Assembly (NCBI GenBank): GCA_046330935.1
Contig: JAXLRU010000003.1
Span: 434,001 to 498,000 of the forward strand
Length of the DNA stretch: 64,000 nucleotides
Source of the DNA: JAXLRU01 sp046330935
GTDB lineage: Bacteria > Actinomycetota > Actinomycetes > Actinomycetales > Kineosporiaceae
Direction of reading: 5' to 3'
A model generated the notes under the pieces. That model ran no database searches. It was given only the letters and a program-made list of their open reading frames with translations, and was not told where the DNA came from. Both the position numbers and the translations under genes were made by a program. Shown here piece by piece: positions 24,682-33,308 of this stretch; the first letter of the stretch is position 1, and every line of letters begins with the position of its first letter.

Positions 24682-27555
24682 TCAGATGCGTCCGGTGGGC
24701 AGGAGCGACAGCGGGATCGACACGGCCGACGCCGGCGAGGCGGCCTTGCGGGTCTTCGGGGGCACGGTCCGGCAGGTCTTCTTGCCCCGCGAGTTGGTGC
24801 GGCAGCGCACCTTGCCGGTCGGCTTGGGCTTGCTGGTCGTGGGGCGGGGCGAGGACGTCGTCGGCACCGGCGAGAAGGTGGTCGGTACCGGCGAGGAGGT
24901 GGTCGGCGTCGGGGTCACGACGGGCCCGCCGACCCGCACGTCGCTCACGATGTTCACCGCGCGCTGCGACCGGTCGTGGGAGCTGCTGAAGATCCCGCCG
25001 TCCTGGGTGGAGGCCGCCCCGGGCAGCATCACCGCCGAACCCACGGGCACCCAGGTCACGCCGTCGAAGGAGTAGGAGGCGGCGAACTGGGACGACGCCC
25101 CGCCGGTCCCGCGGGCCAGCCGCACCCAGACGGCGCGGTAGGTGTCGACGGCGGCCCGCGCGTCGCCGTCGAGGTAACCGTCGCCGTCGGCGTCCCACTC
25201 GAACAGGACGCCGTTGCGCGGCGTCACCGCGACGATGGCGTAGCCGGGCGAGGAGCCGGGCCGCGTCATGTCGTTGCGGATCATCACGCCGGTCTTGGCG
25301 TAGGGGTTGGCGTCGTTGACGGAGTCGACGCGGGCGCTCACGACGGTGCCGGCCGACACCCCCGCCCGCCGGTAGATCGCGCCGAACTGGTCGTCGCGCT
25401 GGCCGCCGGCACCCCAGACGTCGGCGCCGTCCGCGGACAGCGCGAACCGCGAGCCCGACTGGGCGAGGAACGACCCGGCCGCGGACGACGCCGTCGCGGT
25501 CAACGGCGCGGCCACGGGCGCGCCGGGGTCGCCGCAGGCGCCGTCCGCGGTGATCACGTTGGCGTTGAGCTGCGTGCGCAGCGACGGCGTGACGCCGGCC
25601 TGGCAGATGACGTCGCGGGCGCCGGAGGGCCAGGCCGTCCCCGAGACCTGCACGTTGTCGGTGATCCGGTTGTTGTGCAGGCCCGCATCGGGCGTGGAGG
25701 CGCCGCCGGCGTTGAACCAGTTGCCGCTGATCGTGTTGTCGTTCGTGTTGTGCGCGGTGCCGTAGGAGTTGGTGAACACCCAGGGGCTCGCGCCCTGCAG
25801 CACGTTGTTCCGGTAGGTCGTGTACCGGGTGCCCTCGTCGAGGTAGAGGCCGACCCCGGAGACGCTGTAGAGGTAGTTCTTCTCGATCACCGTGCCGGGG
25901 CTGGCGGACAGGTTGTACACCGAGCCGCCGTCGGCGAACTTCGCCTTCGTGTGGTGCACGAGGTTGTTGGCGACGAGGTTGTCGCGCAGCGTCGTCGGCG
26001 TCGAGTAACGGGTGTTGTAGGTGTAGTAGCCCCGGTTGTTGTACTCGTTGGAGCCGCCCGGGTCGTTCATGCCCCAGCCGTACCCGGTGTCGATCGCGTC
26101 GTAGGGAACGTTCGCGACCTCGTTGCGCACGATCCGGAGCCCGTCGACGTAGGTGCTGAGGATCCCCGAGTTGTCCTTGTAGTCGACCGCCACGTGGTTG
26201 ACGGTGTTGTCCTCGATCCGGATGTCGCGGTTGGTCATCCGCGGGTCCGAGGGGTGGTGGGCGTCGGGGCGCACCCCGCCCACCGCGACGCCGTGCCCGG
26301 CCAGCTCCGTGAAGACGTTGCCCGTGACGGCCACGGACGAGGCGCCCAGGCCCACGCCGCTGCTGTGGGCGTTGGCGTCCTGGCCGATGCCGAGCCCCGT
26401 GGACCCGAGGCCGGTGAACGTGTTCCCGGCGAAGCTGATGCCGCCGGCCGCCGACACCTGCACCGCCGCCGGCTCCTGCCACCACTGCGTGCGCGCGCGC
26501 TCGAAGGCGGTGCAGCCGCGGCGGCAGCTCGTGAACGCGTCGGCGGGGCGGTAGGAGTAGACGCCCTTGAGGAAGGCCCCGTTCTGCTGGACGGCGTACC
26601 CGTCGGGGGAGGAGGGGCCGAGCCACGAGGTGCCGGTGAAGGTCAGACCCTCGACACGGAGGTTCGTCACCGGGGAGTCGTAGGTGCCGCCGACGCTCAT
26701 GAGGGTCTGCAGGCGCGGCAGCTCGACGTCGAGGGTGTTCGGATCCACCCCGGGCCCGGGCTTGTAGTAGAGCTTCCCGGCGCCGGGATCGACGAACCAC
26801 TGCCCGGGCGTGGTCAGGAAGCGCAGCGAGTTCGCGAGGAAGAACGTGGGCGCCGCCAGGAAGGAGTACTGGGTGGTGTCGTAGCCCCAGGTGTTGTTGT
26901 CCCAGGCGGGCTGCGCGAGCGTGATCATCGAGGTGCTGATGGACGAGACCGGCATGTAGCGGTCGGTGAAGTCGCCGAGGCTCTCCAGCTCGATCCGGTT
27001 CTGCTGGGGCAGGCTCGCCAGGTAGGCCAGGTTCTGGTTGCGCAGCTGGATGCCCTGCGCGGTCACCGCGATGTCCGAGGCCGCCAACCGGATCGCCGCC
27101 CTCGGCGCGAGGACGCCCTCCACCACGAGCTGCCGCGAGTCCAGGCCCTGCGGGGTGTCCGCGACGTACACGCCCTGCGCAGCGTCGTGCACGCGCCAGC
27201 CCGTCACCGGCAGCGCCCCGGTGAGCACGGGCCGCGCGCCGGGCGCCGCCGTCCAGCGCACCGTGCCGCCGTCGCGGCCGCCGTCCTCGGCGCGCAGCTG
27301 CAGCGGCGCGGCGAGCCGGTAGGTGCCGTCCGAGAGCTGGACCGTGACGCCGGCCGAGGAGTTCACCGCGCGGACCCGCGCCGCAGCTGCGGTGAGGGAG
27401 CAGGGGGAGGCCGGCGAGCACGCCGTCCCCGACCCGTCGGGCGAGGCGTAGACGACGGCGGGTGCGGCGTCCGCGTCCGCGGCCACCGCGAGGGACAGTG
27501 CGAGCGTGATCGCGGATGCGAGTCCGAGCACTCTTCTGGGCGACACCACCGGCAT
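24682..27555 (-). CDS. Secreted right-handed parallel beta-helix protein
   Basis: 957 residues. Signal peptide (RRVLGLASAITLALSLAVA, cleavage near ADADA). YASPDGSGTACSPASPCSL is the typical entry of pectate-lyase-like beta-helix proteins; many PbH1-type turns with N/D-rich loops follow (about 320-690: FTGTS, GNTFTGLG, EDNTVNHVAV, NLVHHTKA). A beta-sandwich module (about 720-890; DANPYAKTGVMIRND, GVLFEWDADGDGYLD) resembles DUF1349/laminin-G-like carbohydrate-binding domains. A Thr/Pro/Ser linker and a basic tail (KVRCRTNSRGKKTCR) end it. Probably a polysaccharide-degrading or adhesive extracellular protein; catalytic residues not assignable. Strong ribosome site AAAGGGGA precedes ATG 27555. 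Confidence 0.8.
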   Translation of the reverse strand: MPVVSPRRVLGLASAITLALSLAVAADADAAPAVVYASPDGSGTACSPASPCSLTAAAARVRAVNSSAGVTVQLSDGTYRLAAPLQLRAEDGGRDGGTVRWTAAPGARPVLTGALPVTGWRVHDAAQGVYVADTPQGLDSRQLVVEGVLAPRAAIRLAASDIAVTAQGIQLRNQNLAYLASLPQQNRIELESLGDFTDRYMPVSSISTSMITLAQPAWDNNTWGYDTTQYSFLAAPTFFLANSLRFLTTPGQWFVDPGAGKLYYKPGPGVDPNTLDVELPRLQTLMSVGGTYDSPVTNLRVEGLTFTGTSWLGPSSPDGYAVQQNGAFLKGVYSYRPADAFTSCRRGCTAFERARTQWWQEPAAVQVSAAGGISFAGNTFTGLGSTGLGIGQDANAHSSGVGLGASSVAVTGNVFTELAGHGVAVGGVRPDAHHPSDPRMTNRDIRIEDNTVNHVAVDYKDNSGILSTYVDGLRIVRNEVANVPYDAIDTGYGWGMNDPGGSNEYNNRGYYTYNTRYSTPTTLRDNLVANNLVHHTKAKFADGGSVYNLSASPGTVIEKNYLYSVSGVGLYLDEGTRYTTYRNNVLQGASPWVFTNSYGTAHNTNDNTISGNWFNAGGASTPDAGLHNNRITDNVQVSGTAWPSGARDVICQAGVTPSLRTQLNANVITADGACGDPGAPVAAPLTATASSAAGSFLAQSGSRFALSADGADVWGAGGQRDDQFGAIYRRAGVSAGTVVSARVDSVNDANPYAKTGVMIRNDMTRPGSSPGYAIVAVTPRNGVLFEWDADGDGYLDGDARAAVDTYRAVWVRLARGTGGASSQFAASYSFDGVTWVPVGSAVMLPGAASTQDGGIFSSSHDRSQRAVNIVSDVRVGGPVVTPTPTTSSPVPTTFSPVPTTSSPRPTTSKPKPTGKVRCRTNSRGKKTCRTVPPKTRKAASPASAVSIPLSLLPTGRI

Positions 27556-27887
27556 TGGTGGTCCCCTTTCGGCGGTCAGCGGTGACGACCGTTCCCGGGA
27601 GCGGCGTCGCGGACGGGGAGCGCCCGGAAGTCAACGCCGCCTGAAAACCTTTCGTCAACGCTGTCATCCCTCGCCGCGCGCTCGGCGCGGACCCTCCGCG
27701 CGGCCGTCTCAGCCCGCGTCGATTTCCGTGATCGGGGCACTCGCGCGGGCCCCGCGGGGGCCGGTGCGAGCCCTCCACGACCCCTTTCGCGCCTGCCGTC
27801 GACGCCCGGTCGGGCGAGGCTCGCCTGGACGGGCGACATCGGGGCGAAGCGCTCTGATCACCACGGAAACCACCCGAGAACACGCGG
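27556..27887. other. Divergent intergenic region, 332 bp
   Basis: Between the beta-helix gene and the PT-linker membrane protein. A less GC-rich patch GAAAACCTTTCGTCAACGCT near 27641-27660 is the likeliest promoter location; no gene seen. Confidence 0.35.
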
Positions 27888-29372
27888 GTGACCCACGGCC
27901 AGTGGCGGGAGCGCTTCCCCGACCCCGCCGGTGCCCGCCGCCCGGGGCGCGCCCCGGCCCCCGGCGCCGTCGTCCAGGACGACCCGCTACCGCTGTCGCC
28001 GGATCCGCCGCTTCCCCCCGTGCCCGTCGCCACCGCCCTCGCCTGCGTCGGCGGGGTCCTCGCGACCGGTGCGGCGGCGATGTCCACCGCGTGGCTGACC
28101 ACCCACGACGCCGTCATCGTCGGGTCCGGCGCGCTCGCCGCCGCCGGGTGCCTGCTGGTCCGCGGGGTGGCCATGGCCGGCCGGAGCGGCGACCCCCAGC
28201 AGCCGCAACGACCCGTGCCCGGCCGGGCACCGCTGCGGCTGCCGCCCTCGGCCGGGGTCCCCGCGCAGGCGGGGGAGCCGGAGCGGGCGGCCGCCCGGGA
28301 ACGTCAGCGGGCGGAGCAGGCGGACCTCGACTGGACGTTCCGCTCCGACCACGCCGCCTGGCTGGCGGCGCGCGCGGAGTGGGATGACGAGCGCACCTCC
28401 GCGGCGGCGTGGACCCGGCGGGAGACGAGGGTCCGCGGCTGGGCGGGGGTGATCGCGGGCGCGACCTGCCTGCTCGTGGGGGTCCTGCCCCTGCGCGCTG
28501 CCGCGGTCCGGCACGCCGTCGAGGCCACGACGATCGTGCCCGAGGCCGCCGCCGGGCCGCTCGCGACACGGCCGCCGACCCCCACCGCCGAGCCGACCCC
28601 GACGCCGTCCCCGACGCCGACCCCCACCCGCACGCCGTCGGCGACCCCGACGCCGTCGCGTACCGCCCCGCCCACCCCGACGCCGTCGGCCACCCCCACG
28701 ACGCCCCGGCCCACGACGAGGAAGCCCACCTCGCGGCGTCCGCCGCCGCCGCGCGTCCCCCCGACCCTGTCCGACCGCCAGCTCCTCGCGGCCGAGCCGA
28801 GCTGCCTGGGTGGGGTGTGCACGCTGCTCGCCCGCGCGGACGTCGACGACCCGACGTCGCGGGCGCACCGGGCGACGGCCGCCGTCGTGCGCATCCCCGA
28901 TCCCTCGAAGATCGCCGACACGTTCCAGGTCATCGTGGTGGACCGTGGCACGCGCCGTGAGGTCGACTTCGGCCGGTACCTCATCGCGAGCGACTTCTCG
29001 ACCTCCCCTGACCCCCACCCGGCGTCGGTGACCCTGAAGGAGGGAAAATCCGGGCAGGTCTGGGTGGCGATGACGTCGCTCGAGCAGCACTCGGTGGCCG
29101 TCCTCGGCTGGGAGGCCGGGGAGGTCGGCGAGCTGCTGGAGGAGACCTGCGAGCACGACGCCGTGCGCTACCAGGGCACGGACGGCGCCGGCCACTTCCG
29201 CTGGCGGGTCGAGGACACGGACTACTCGGGGATCACGACGTCCGTGGAGTACCGGTGGCAGGACGGCGGCGACGACGGTGACATCGGCGTGAGCGGCTAC
29301 GCCCCGGCGTCCGCGACGAGGAGCCGCAACGGCGAGAGCGAGCCGGTGGACCCGTCTTCGGCGAGCTGCTGA
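27888..29372 (+). CDS. Membrane protein with Pro-Thr linker and extracytoplasmic domain
   Basis: 494 residues. Two hydrophobic helices near 47-90, a charged cytoplasmic coiled region (EQADLDWTFRSDHAAWLAAR), a third helix near 185-205, then a Pro/Thr/Ser linker of PTPTPS-type repeats (about 225-290) and a folded outer domain of ~200 residues containing CLGGVC and later EETCEHD and a C-terminal Cys. No family recognised. Start GTG 27888 has no good ribosome site, so an internal start is possible. Confidence 0.55.
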   Translation: MTHGQWRERFPDPAGARRPGRAPAPGAVVQDDPLPLSPDPPLPPVPVATALACVGGVLATGAAAMSTAWLTTHDAVIVGSGALAAAGCLLVRGVAMAGRSGDPQQPQRPVPGRAPLRLPPSAGVPAQAGEPERAAARERQRAEQADLDWTFRSDHAAWLAARAEWDDERTSAAAWTRRETRVRGWAGVIAGATCLLVGVLPLRAAAVRHAVEATTIVPEAAAGPLATRPPTPTAEPTPTPSPTPTPTRTPSATPTPSRTAPPTPTPSATPTTPRPTTRKPTSRRPPPPRVPPTLSDRQLLAAEPSCLGGVCTLLARADVDDPTSRAHRATAAVVRIPDPSKIADTFQVIVVDRGTRREVDFGRYLIASDFSTSPDPHPASVTLKEGKSGQVWVAMTSLEQHSVAVLGWEAGEVGELLEETCEHDAVRYQGTDGAGHFRWRVEDTDYSGITTSVEYRWQDGGDDGDIGVSGYAPASATRSRNGESEPVDPSSASC

Positions 29373-29391
29373 GGCGGGGCGAGCCGGGCGC

Positions 29392-32055
29392 TCAGAGCCG
29401 ACCCACGTCGACCACCCGGACGACGGCGGAGCCCGCGGCGTCGGAGGCGTCGAGGTCGACCAGCGCCGTGAAGCCCCAGTCGCGGTCGCCGGCGGGGTCG
29501 TCGAAGACCTGCCGCACCCGCCACACGCGGCGACGGGCTGCGGGCACCGGGACGACGGCGTCGGGCGCGCCCTCCTCGGACCGGTCGCGGGCCGCGTCGT
29601 GGGAGTCGGCGGCCTCCAGCGCGGCGAGCTCGTCGTCGTCCAGCTCGGGGTTCTCGGCGACCACGAGGAAGGCGGGGCCGCGGGCGTCGGGCCCGGTGCC
29701 GAGCTCGCCGTGCTCCTCGTAGTACGGCCCGACGGCGGCGGCCCACGCGTCGGCGTCCCAGCCGGTGGCGGCGTCGAGCAGCCCGAGGTCCCACCACTTG
29801 CGCAGCGAGGCCAGCTCCACCCGGCGGAACAGGGCGTTGCGGACCTGCACGCGGAACGCGCGGGCGTTGCGGGTGACGGGCGGCGGGCCGGCGTCGACGG
29901 CGGCGTTCGCGGCGTCCCCGGTCACGTCGTCGAGACCGGCGACGAGCTGCTCCCACTCGGTGAGCAGGCTGGAGTCGGTCTGGCGGACCAGCTCGCCCAG
30001 CCACTCGACGAGGTCGCCCACCTCCTCGGTCTTCGCCTCGTCGGGCACGGTCTGGCGCAACGCCCGGAAGGCGTCGGCGAGGTAGCGCAGCACGAGCCCC
30101 TCGCCGCGGGCGAGCCCGTAGTAGCCGACGAACTCGCCGAACGACATGCCCCGCTCGAACAGGTCGCGGACGACGCTCTTCGGCTTGATCGCGTAGTCGC
30201 CGACCCACGGGTGGCCGCCGCGGTAGATCTCGTAGGCGCCCTCGAGGAGGTCGCGCAGCGGCTTGGGGTACTCGACGTCCTCGAGCAGCTCCATCCGCTC
30301 CTCGTACTCGATGCCCTCCATCTTCATCGCCGCCACGGCCTCGCCGCGGGCCTTGAACTGCTGCTGGGCGAGGATCTGGCGCGGGTCCTCCAGCGTGGCC
30401 TCGATCACCGAGACGACGTCGAGGGCGTAGGTGGGCGACTCGCGGTCGAGCAGCTCGATGGCCGCCAGTGCGAACGGCGACAGCGGTTGGTTGAGGGCGA
30501 AGTCGAGCTGCAGGTCGGCGACGATGCGGATGCTGCGGCCCTTGGCGTCGGGCTCGGGCAGGCGCTCGACGACGCCCGCGGCCAGCAGCGACCGGAACAT
30601 CGTGATCGCGCGGCGGATGTGCTTGCGCTGCTGGGCGCGCGGCTCGTGGTTGTCCTCCAACAGGTGCCGCATCGCGGTGAACGCGTCCCCGGGGCGGGCG
30701 ATCACGTTGAGGAGCAGCGCGAACGTCACCTGGAAGTGCGAGGTCAGCGGCTCGGGCTCGGCGGCGACGAGGCGCTCGAACGTCGCCTTCGTCCACGACA
30801 CCGTGCCCTCGGGCGGCTTCTTGCGGACCACCTTGCGGCGCTTCTTCGGGTCGTCGCCGGCCTTGGCGAGCATCCGCTCGTTCTCGATCTCGTGGTCGGG
30901 CGCCTGGACGACGACGGTGCCCGCCGTGTCGTAGCCCGCCCGCCCCGCGCGTCCGGCGATCTGGTGGAACTCGCGCGCCTTGAGGTGGCGCACGCGGGTG
31001 CCGTCGTACTTGCTCAGTGCCGTCAACATCACCGTCCGGATCGGCACGTTGATCCCGACGCCGAGGGTGTCGGTGCCGCAGATGACCTTGAGCAGGCCCG
31101 CCTGCGCGAGCTGTTCCACGAGGCGCCGGTAGCGGGGCAGCATCCCGGCGTGGTGGACGCCGATGCCGTGCCGCAGCAGCCGCGAGAGCGTGCGCCCGAA
31201 CCCGGCGGTGAACCGGAACGCGCCGATGGCCTCGGCGATCCGGTCGCGCTGCTCGCGCGTGGCGACCTGGACGCTCGTGAGGGCCTGCGCGCGTTCGAGG
31301 GCGGCGGCCTGCGTGAAGTGGACGACGTAGACGGGCGCCTGGTTGGTGTGCAGGAGCTCCTCGATCGTCTCGTGCAGCGGCGTCATCGCGTACTCGAAGA
31401 ACAGGGGGATGGGGCGCTCGGCGTTCGCGACGACCGCCGTCGGCCGGCCCGTGCGGCGGGTCAGGTCGTCCTTGAAGAACGTGACGTCGCCCAGCGTCGC
31501 CGACATCAGCAGGAACTGCGCCTGGGGCAGCTCGATCAGCGGCACCTGCCACGCCCAGCCGCGGTCGGCCTCGGCGTAGAAGTGGAACTCGTCCATGACG
31601 ACCTGGCAGACGTCGGCGGCACGGCCCTGGCGCAGCGCGATGTTCGCGAGCACCTCGGCGGTGCAACACACCACCGGCGCACCCGCGTTGACGGCGGCGT
31701 CGCCCGTCATCATCCCGACGTTCTCGGCGCCGAGGATCTCGCACAGGGCGAAGAACTTCTCGCTGACCAGCGCCTTGATCGGCGCCGTGTAGAACGTGCG
31801 GCGGCCCGCGGCCATCGCCGCCAGGTGCGCGCCCAGGGCCACGAGCGACTTCCCCGAGCCCGTCGGCGTCGAGAGGATCACGTTGGCGCCCGTCACCAGC
31901 TCCAGGAGCGCCTCCTCCTGGTGCGGGTACAGCGCCAGCCCCCGCCCCTCCGCCCAGCCCGCGAAGTGCAGCAGCAGCTCGTCGGGGTCCTCACCCGTGG
32001 GCGGGACGACGAGCCGCCCCGGCGGGGTCGCGGCGGCGGAGGTGGGTGCGGTCAC
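29392..32055 (-). CDS. Ski2-like DEAD/DEAH-box helicase with DUF3516 domain
   Basis: About 887 residues. Motifs: STPTGSGKS (Walker A, 62-70), MDEFHF (DEAH-type, 154-159), SATLGD (185-190), then helicase C with VICGTDTLGVGINVPIRTV and QIAGRAGRAGYD. The C-terminal ~450 residues, beginning near ENERMLAKAGDDPKKRRK, fit the DUF3516 extension of the actinobacterial RNA/DNA helicase family. Likely acts in RNA or DNA remodelling. Start is uncertain: GTG 32055 (with ACAGG upstream) or GTG 32064; the frame runs open to 33168 but that upstream part is Arg/Gly-rich and overlaps the next gene. Confidence 0.88.
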   Translation of the reverse strand: MTAPTSAAATPPGRLVVPPTGEDPDELLLHFAGWAEGRGLALYPHQEEALLELVTGANVILSTPTGSGKSLVALGAHLAAMAAGRRTFYTAPIKALVSEKFFALCEILGAENVGMMTGDAAVNAGAPVVCCTAEVLANIALRQGRAADVCQVVMDEFHFYAEADRGWAWQVPLIELPQAQFLLMSATLGDVTFFKDDLTRRTGRPTAVVANAERPIPLFFEYAMTPLHETIEELLHTNQAPVYVVHFTQAAALERAQALTSVQVATREQRDRIAEAIGAFRFTAGFGRTLSRLLRHGIGVHHAGMLPRYRRLVEQLAQAGLLKVICGTDTLGVGINVPIRTVMLTALSKYDGTRVRHLKAREFHQIAGRAGRAGYDTAGTVVVQAPDHEIENERMLAKAGDDPKKRRKVVRKKPPEGTVSWTKATFERLVAAEPEPLTSHFQVTFALLLNVIARPGDAFTAMRHLLEDNHEPRAQQRKHIRRAITMFRSLLAAGVVERLPEPDAKGRSIRIVADLQLDFALNQPLSPFALAAIELLDRESPTYALDVVSVIEATLEDPRQILAQQQFKARGEAVAAMKMEGIEYEERMELLEDVEYPKPLRDLLEGAYEIYRGGHPWVGDYAIKPKSVVRDLFERGMSFGEFVGYYGLARGEGLVLRYLADAFRALRQTVPDEAKTEEVGDLVEWLGELVRQTDSSLLTEWEQLVAGLDDVTGDAANAAVDAGPPPVTRNARAFRVQVRNALFRRVELASLRKWWDLGLLDAATGWDADAWAAAVGPYYEEHGELGTGPDARGPAFLVVAENPELDDDELAALEAADSHDAARDRSEEGAPDAVVPVPAARRRVWRVRQVFDDPAGDRDWGFTALVDLDASDAAGSAVVRVVDVGRL

Positions 32056-32102
32056 GCCTGTCACCGTAGTGCGCGCCGCGAGGCACGGGCGCTCAGGTGG
32101 GG

Positions 32103-33179
32103 TCAGGCCGTGGGCACCCGGCGGCGGGCGACGACCGCCGCGGCCGTCGCGAGGACGCACACCACGAGCAGGACGACGACCACCTGGCGCACCTGCCCCA
32201 CGAGCACGTCGGTGGCGCCGTCGGCGACCCGCCGCACCACCTGGTCGGACACCCCCACGCCGCTCACGACGGTCCCGGCGATCCGGCCGGCCAGGGAGCC
32301 TGCCCACCACAGGCCGAGCAGCGGCAGGGCGGCCAACCCCGACGCCCACGCCAGGGCGCGCAGGCGGCGCCGCGCGAACAGCACCCCGCCGACGGCGAAC
32401 GCGAGGCAGAGGATCGGCAGCCACACCGACGACGTCCGGGCCAGCGCGAACAGCGCGCGGATCTCGCGGATCGCGTCGACGTCGTCGAACGACAGCCGCA
32501 GCACGAGGTCGCGCACGAGCGACGCCGCGGCGATGCCCAGCCGGGCCAGCGGGCCGAGCACGGGTTCGAGCAGCTGGCGCAGGTCGAGTCGCAGCAGGAT
32601 CGTGCGTGCCCGGGCCACGGCGTCGGACTCCGAGACGGTGCGGACCACCCCGACCGCCTGGTCGTAGGCCTGCTCGCTGGCCTGCCGCCACACGTCGACG
32701 AACGCCGCCGAGCCCACCGCCTGCCGGCACAGCTGCTCCACCTCGCGCCGGGCCGCCTGCAGCAGCTGGTCGCGTTGCCGCTGCAGCGCGTCCCCCAGGC
32801 CTCCGGGCAGGCCGAGCCGGTCGGCCAGCGCCCCGAGGTCGCCGGGGCCGGCGCCGTCGAGCCGCAGCGCGGCGCTCACCTCGGCCGTGGCCCGCTGCAC
32901 CACCTCGTTCTGGACGACGGCGTCGTGGGCGAGATCGGCGACCACCTGCACGTAGTGCTCGCGGTCGGAGGCGATCCCGTCGACCCACACCGCGACGAGC
33001 GCCAGGGGCGCCAGCAACGCCGCGATCAGGAACGACAGGACGGCGAGGACGGCACGTCCGGGGGACGCCGCGGGCCTGGGGGCCGGGGTGCGGCGCACCT
33101 CGAGCGTGTCGGCCTGGGGCGGCACCACCTCGGACGTCGGGCCGCCCTGGCGCTCGGGCGCCCACCACTGCTCGCTCAC
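32103..33179 (-). CDS. Actinobacterial membrane protein, 358 aa
   Basis: Cytoplasmic N-terminus, one helix (about 45-65), a ~190-residue helical outer segment (DREHYVQVVADLAHDAVVQNEVV; LCRQAVGSAAFVDVWRQA), then four C-terminal helices. This layout, with repeated helical V..F..W segments between one N-terminal and several C-terminal helices, recurs in uncharacterised actinobacterial membrane proteins. GTG 33179 (VSEQWWAPERQGG) is preferred over the Arg-rich upstream extension. Function unknown. Confidence 0.65.
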   Translation of the reverse strand: MSEQWWAPERQGGPTSEVVPPQADTLEVRRTPAPRPAASPGRAVLAVLSFLIAALLAPLALVAVWVDGIASDREHYVQVVADLAHDAVVQNEVVQRATAEVSAALRLDGAGPGDLGALADRLGLPGGLGDALQRQRDQLLQAARREVEQLCRQAVGSAAFVDVWRQASEQAYDQAVGVVRTVSESDAVARARTILLRLDLRQLLEPVLGPLARLGIAAASLVRDLVLRLSFDDVDAIREIRALFALARTSSVWLPILCLAFAVGGVLFARRRLRALAWASGLAALPLLGLWWAGSLAGRIAGTVVSGVGVSDQVVRRVADGATDVLVGQVRQVVVVLLVVCVLATAAAVVARRRVPTA

Positions 33180-33223
33180 GCGCCCGACCCTGCCACGAGA
33201 CGCACGCGTCCGCCGCCGCACGC

Positions 33224-33263
33224 AGCAGCGGGCGGGACCGTGGTGCCGGTCCCGCCCGCTGCT
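33224..33263 (-). terminator. Long stem-loop terminator of the subtilase gene
   Basis: Perfect 16-bp arms (33224-33239 and 33248-33263; AGCAGCGGGCGGGACC and its complement) with 8-base loop, 46 bases beyond the subtilase stop and before the next minus-strand gene. Confidence 0.75.
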
Positions 33264-33308
33264 CAGGTGCTCACTCGGCCCGCACGTCCCCCGCGGTGGC
33301 CGGTTCGA

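Noticed and set aside
24523..27585. 1020-codon plus-strand open frame
   Set aside because: Antisense to the beta-helix gene, which has a signal peptide, ribosome site and recognisable repeats.
29392..33168. Longer start for the DUF3516 helicase
   Set aside because: The upstream extension is Arg/Gly-rich and overlaps the coding sequence of the membrane protein ending at 32103.
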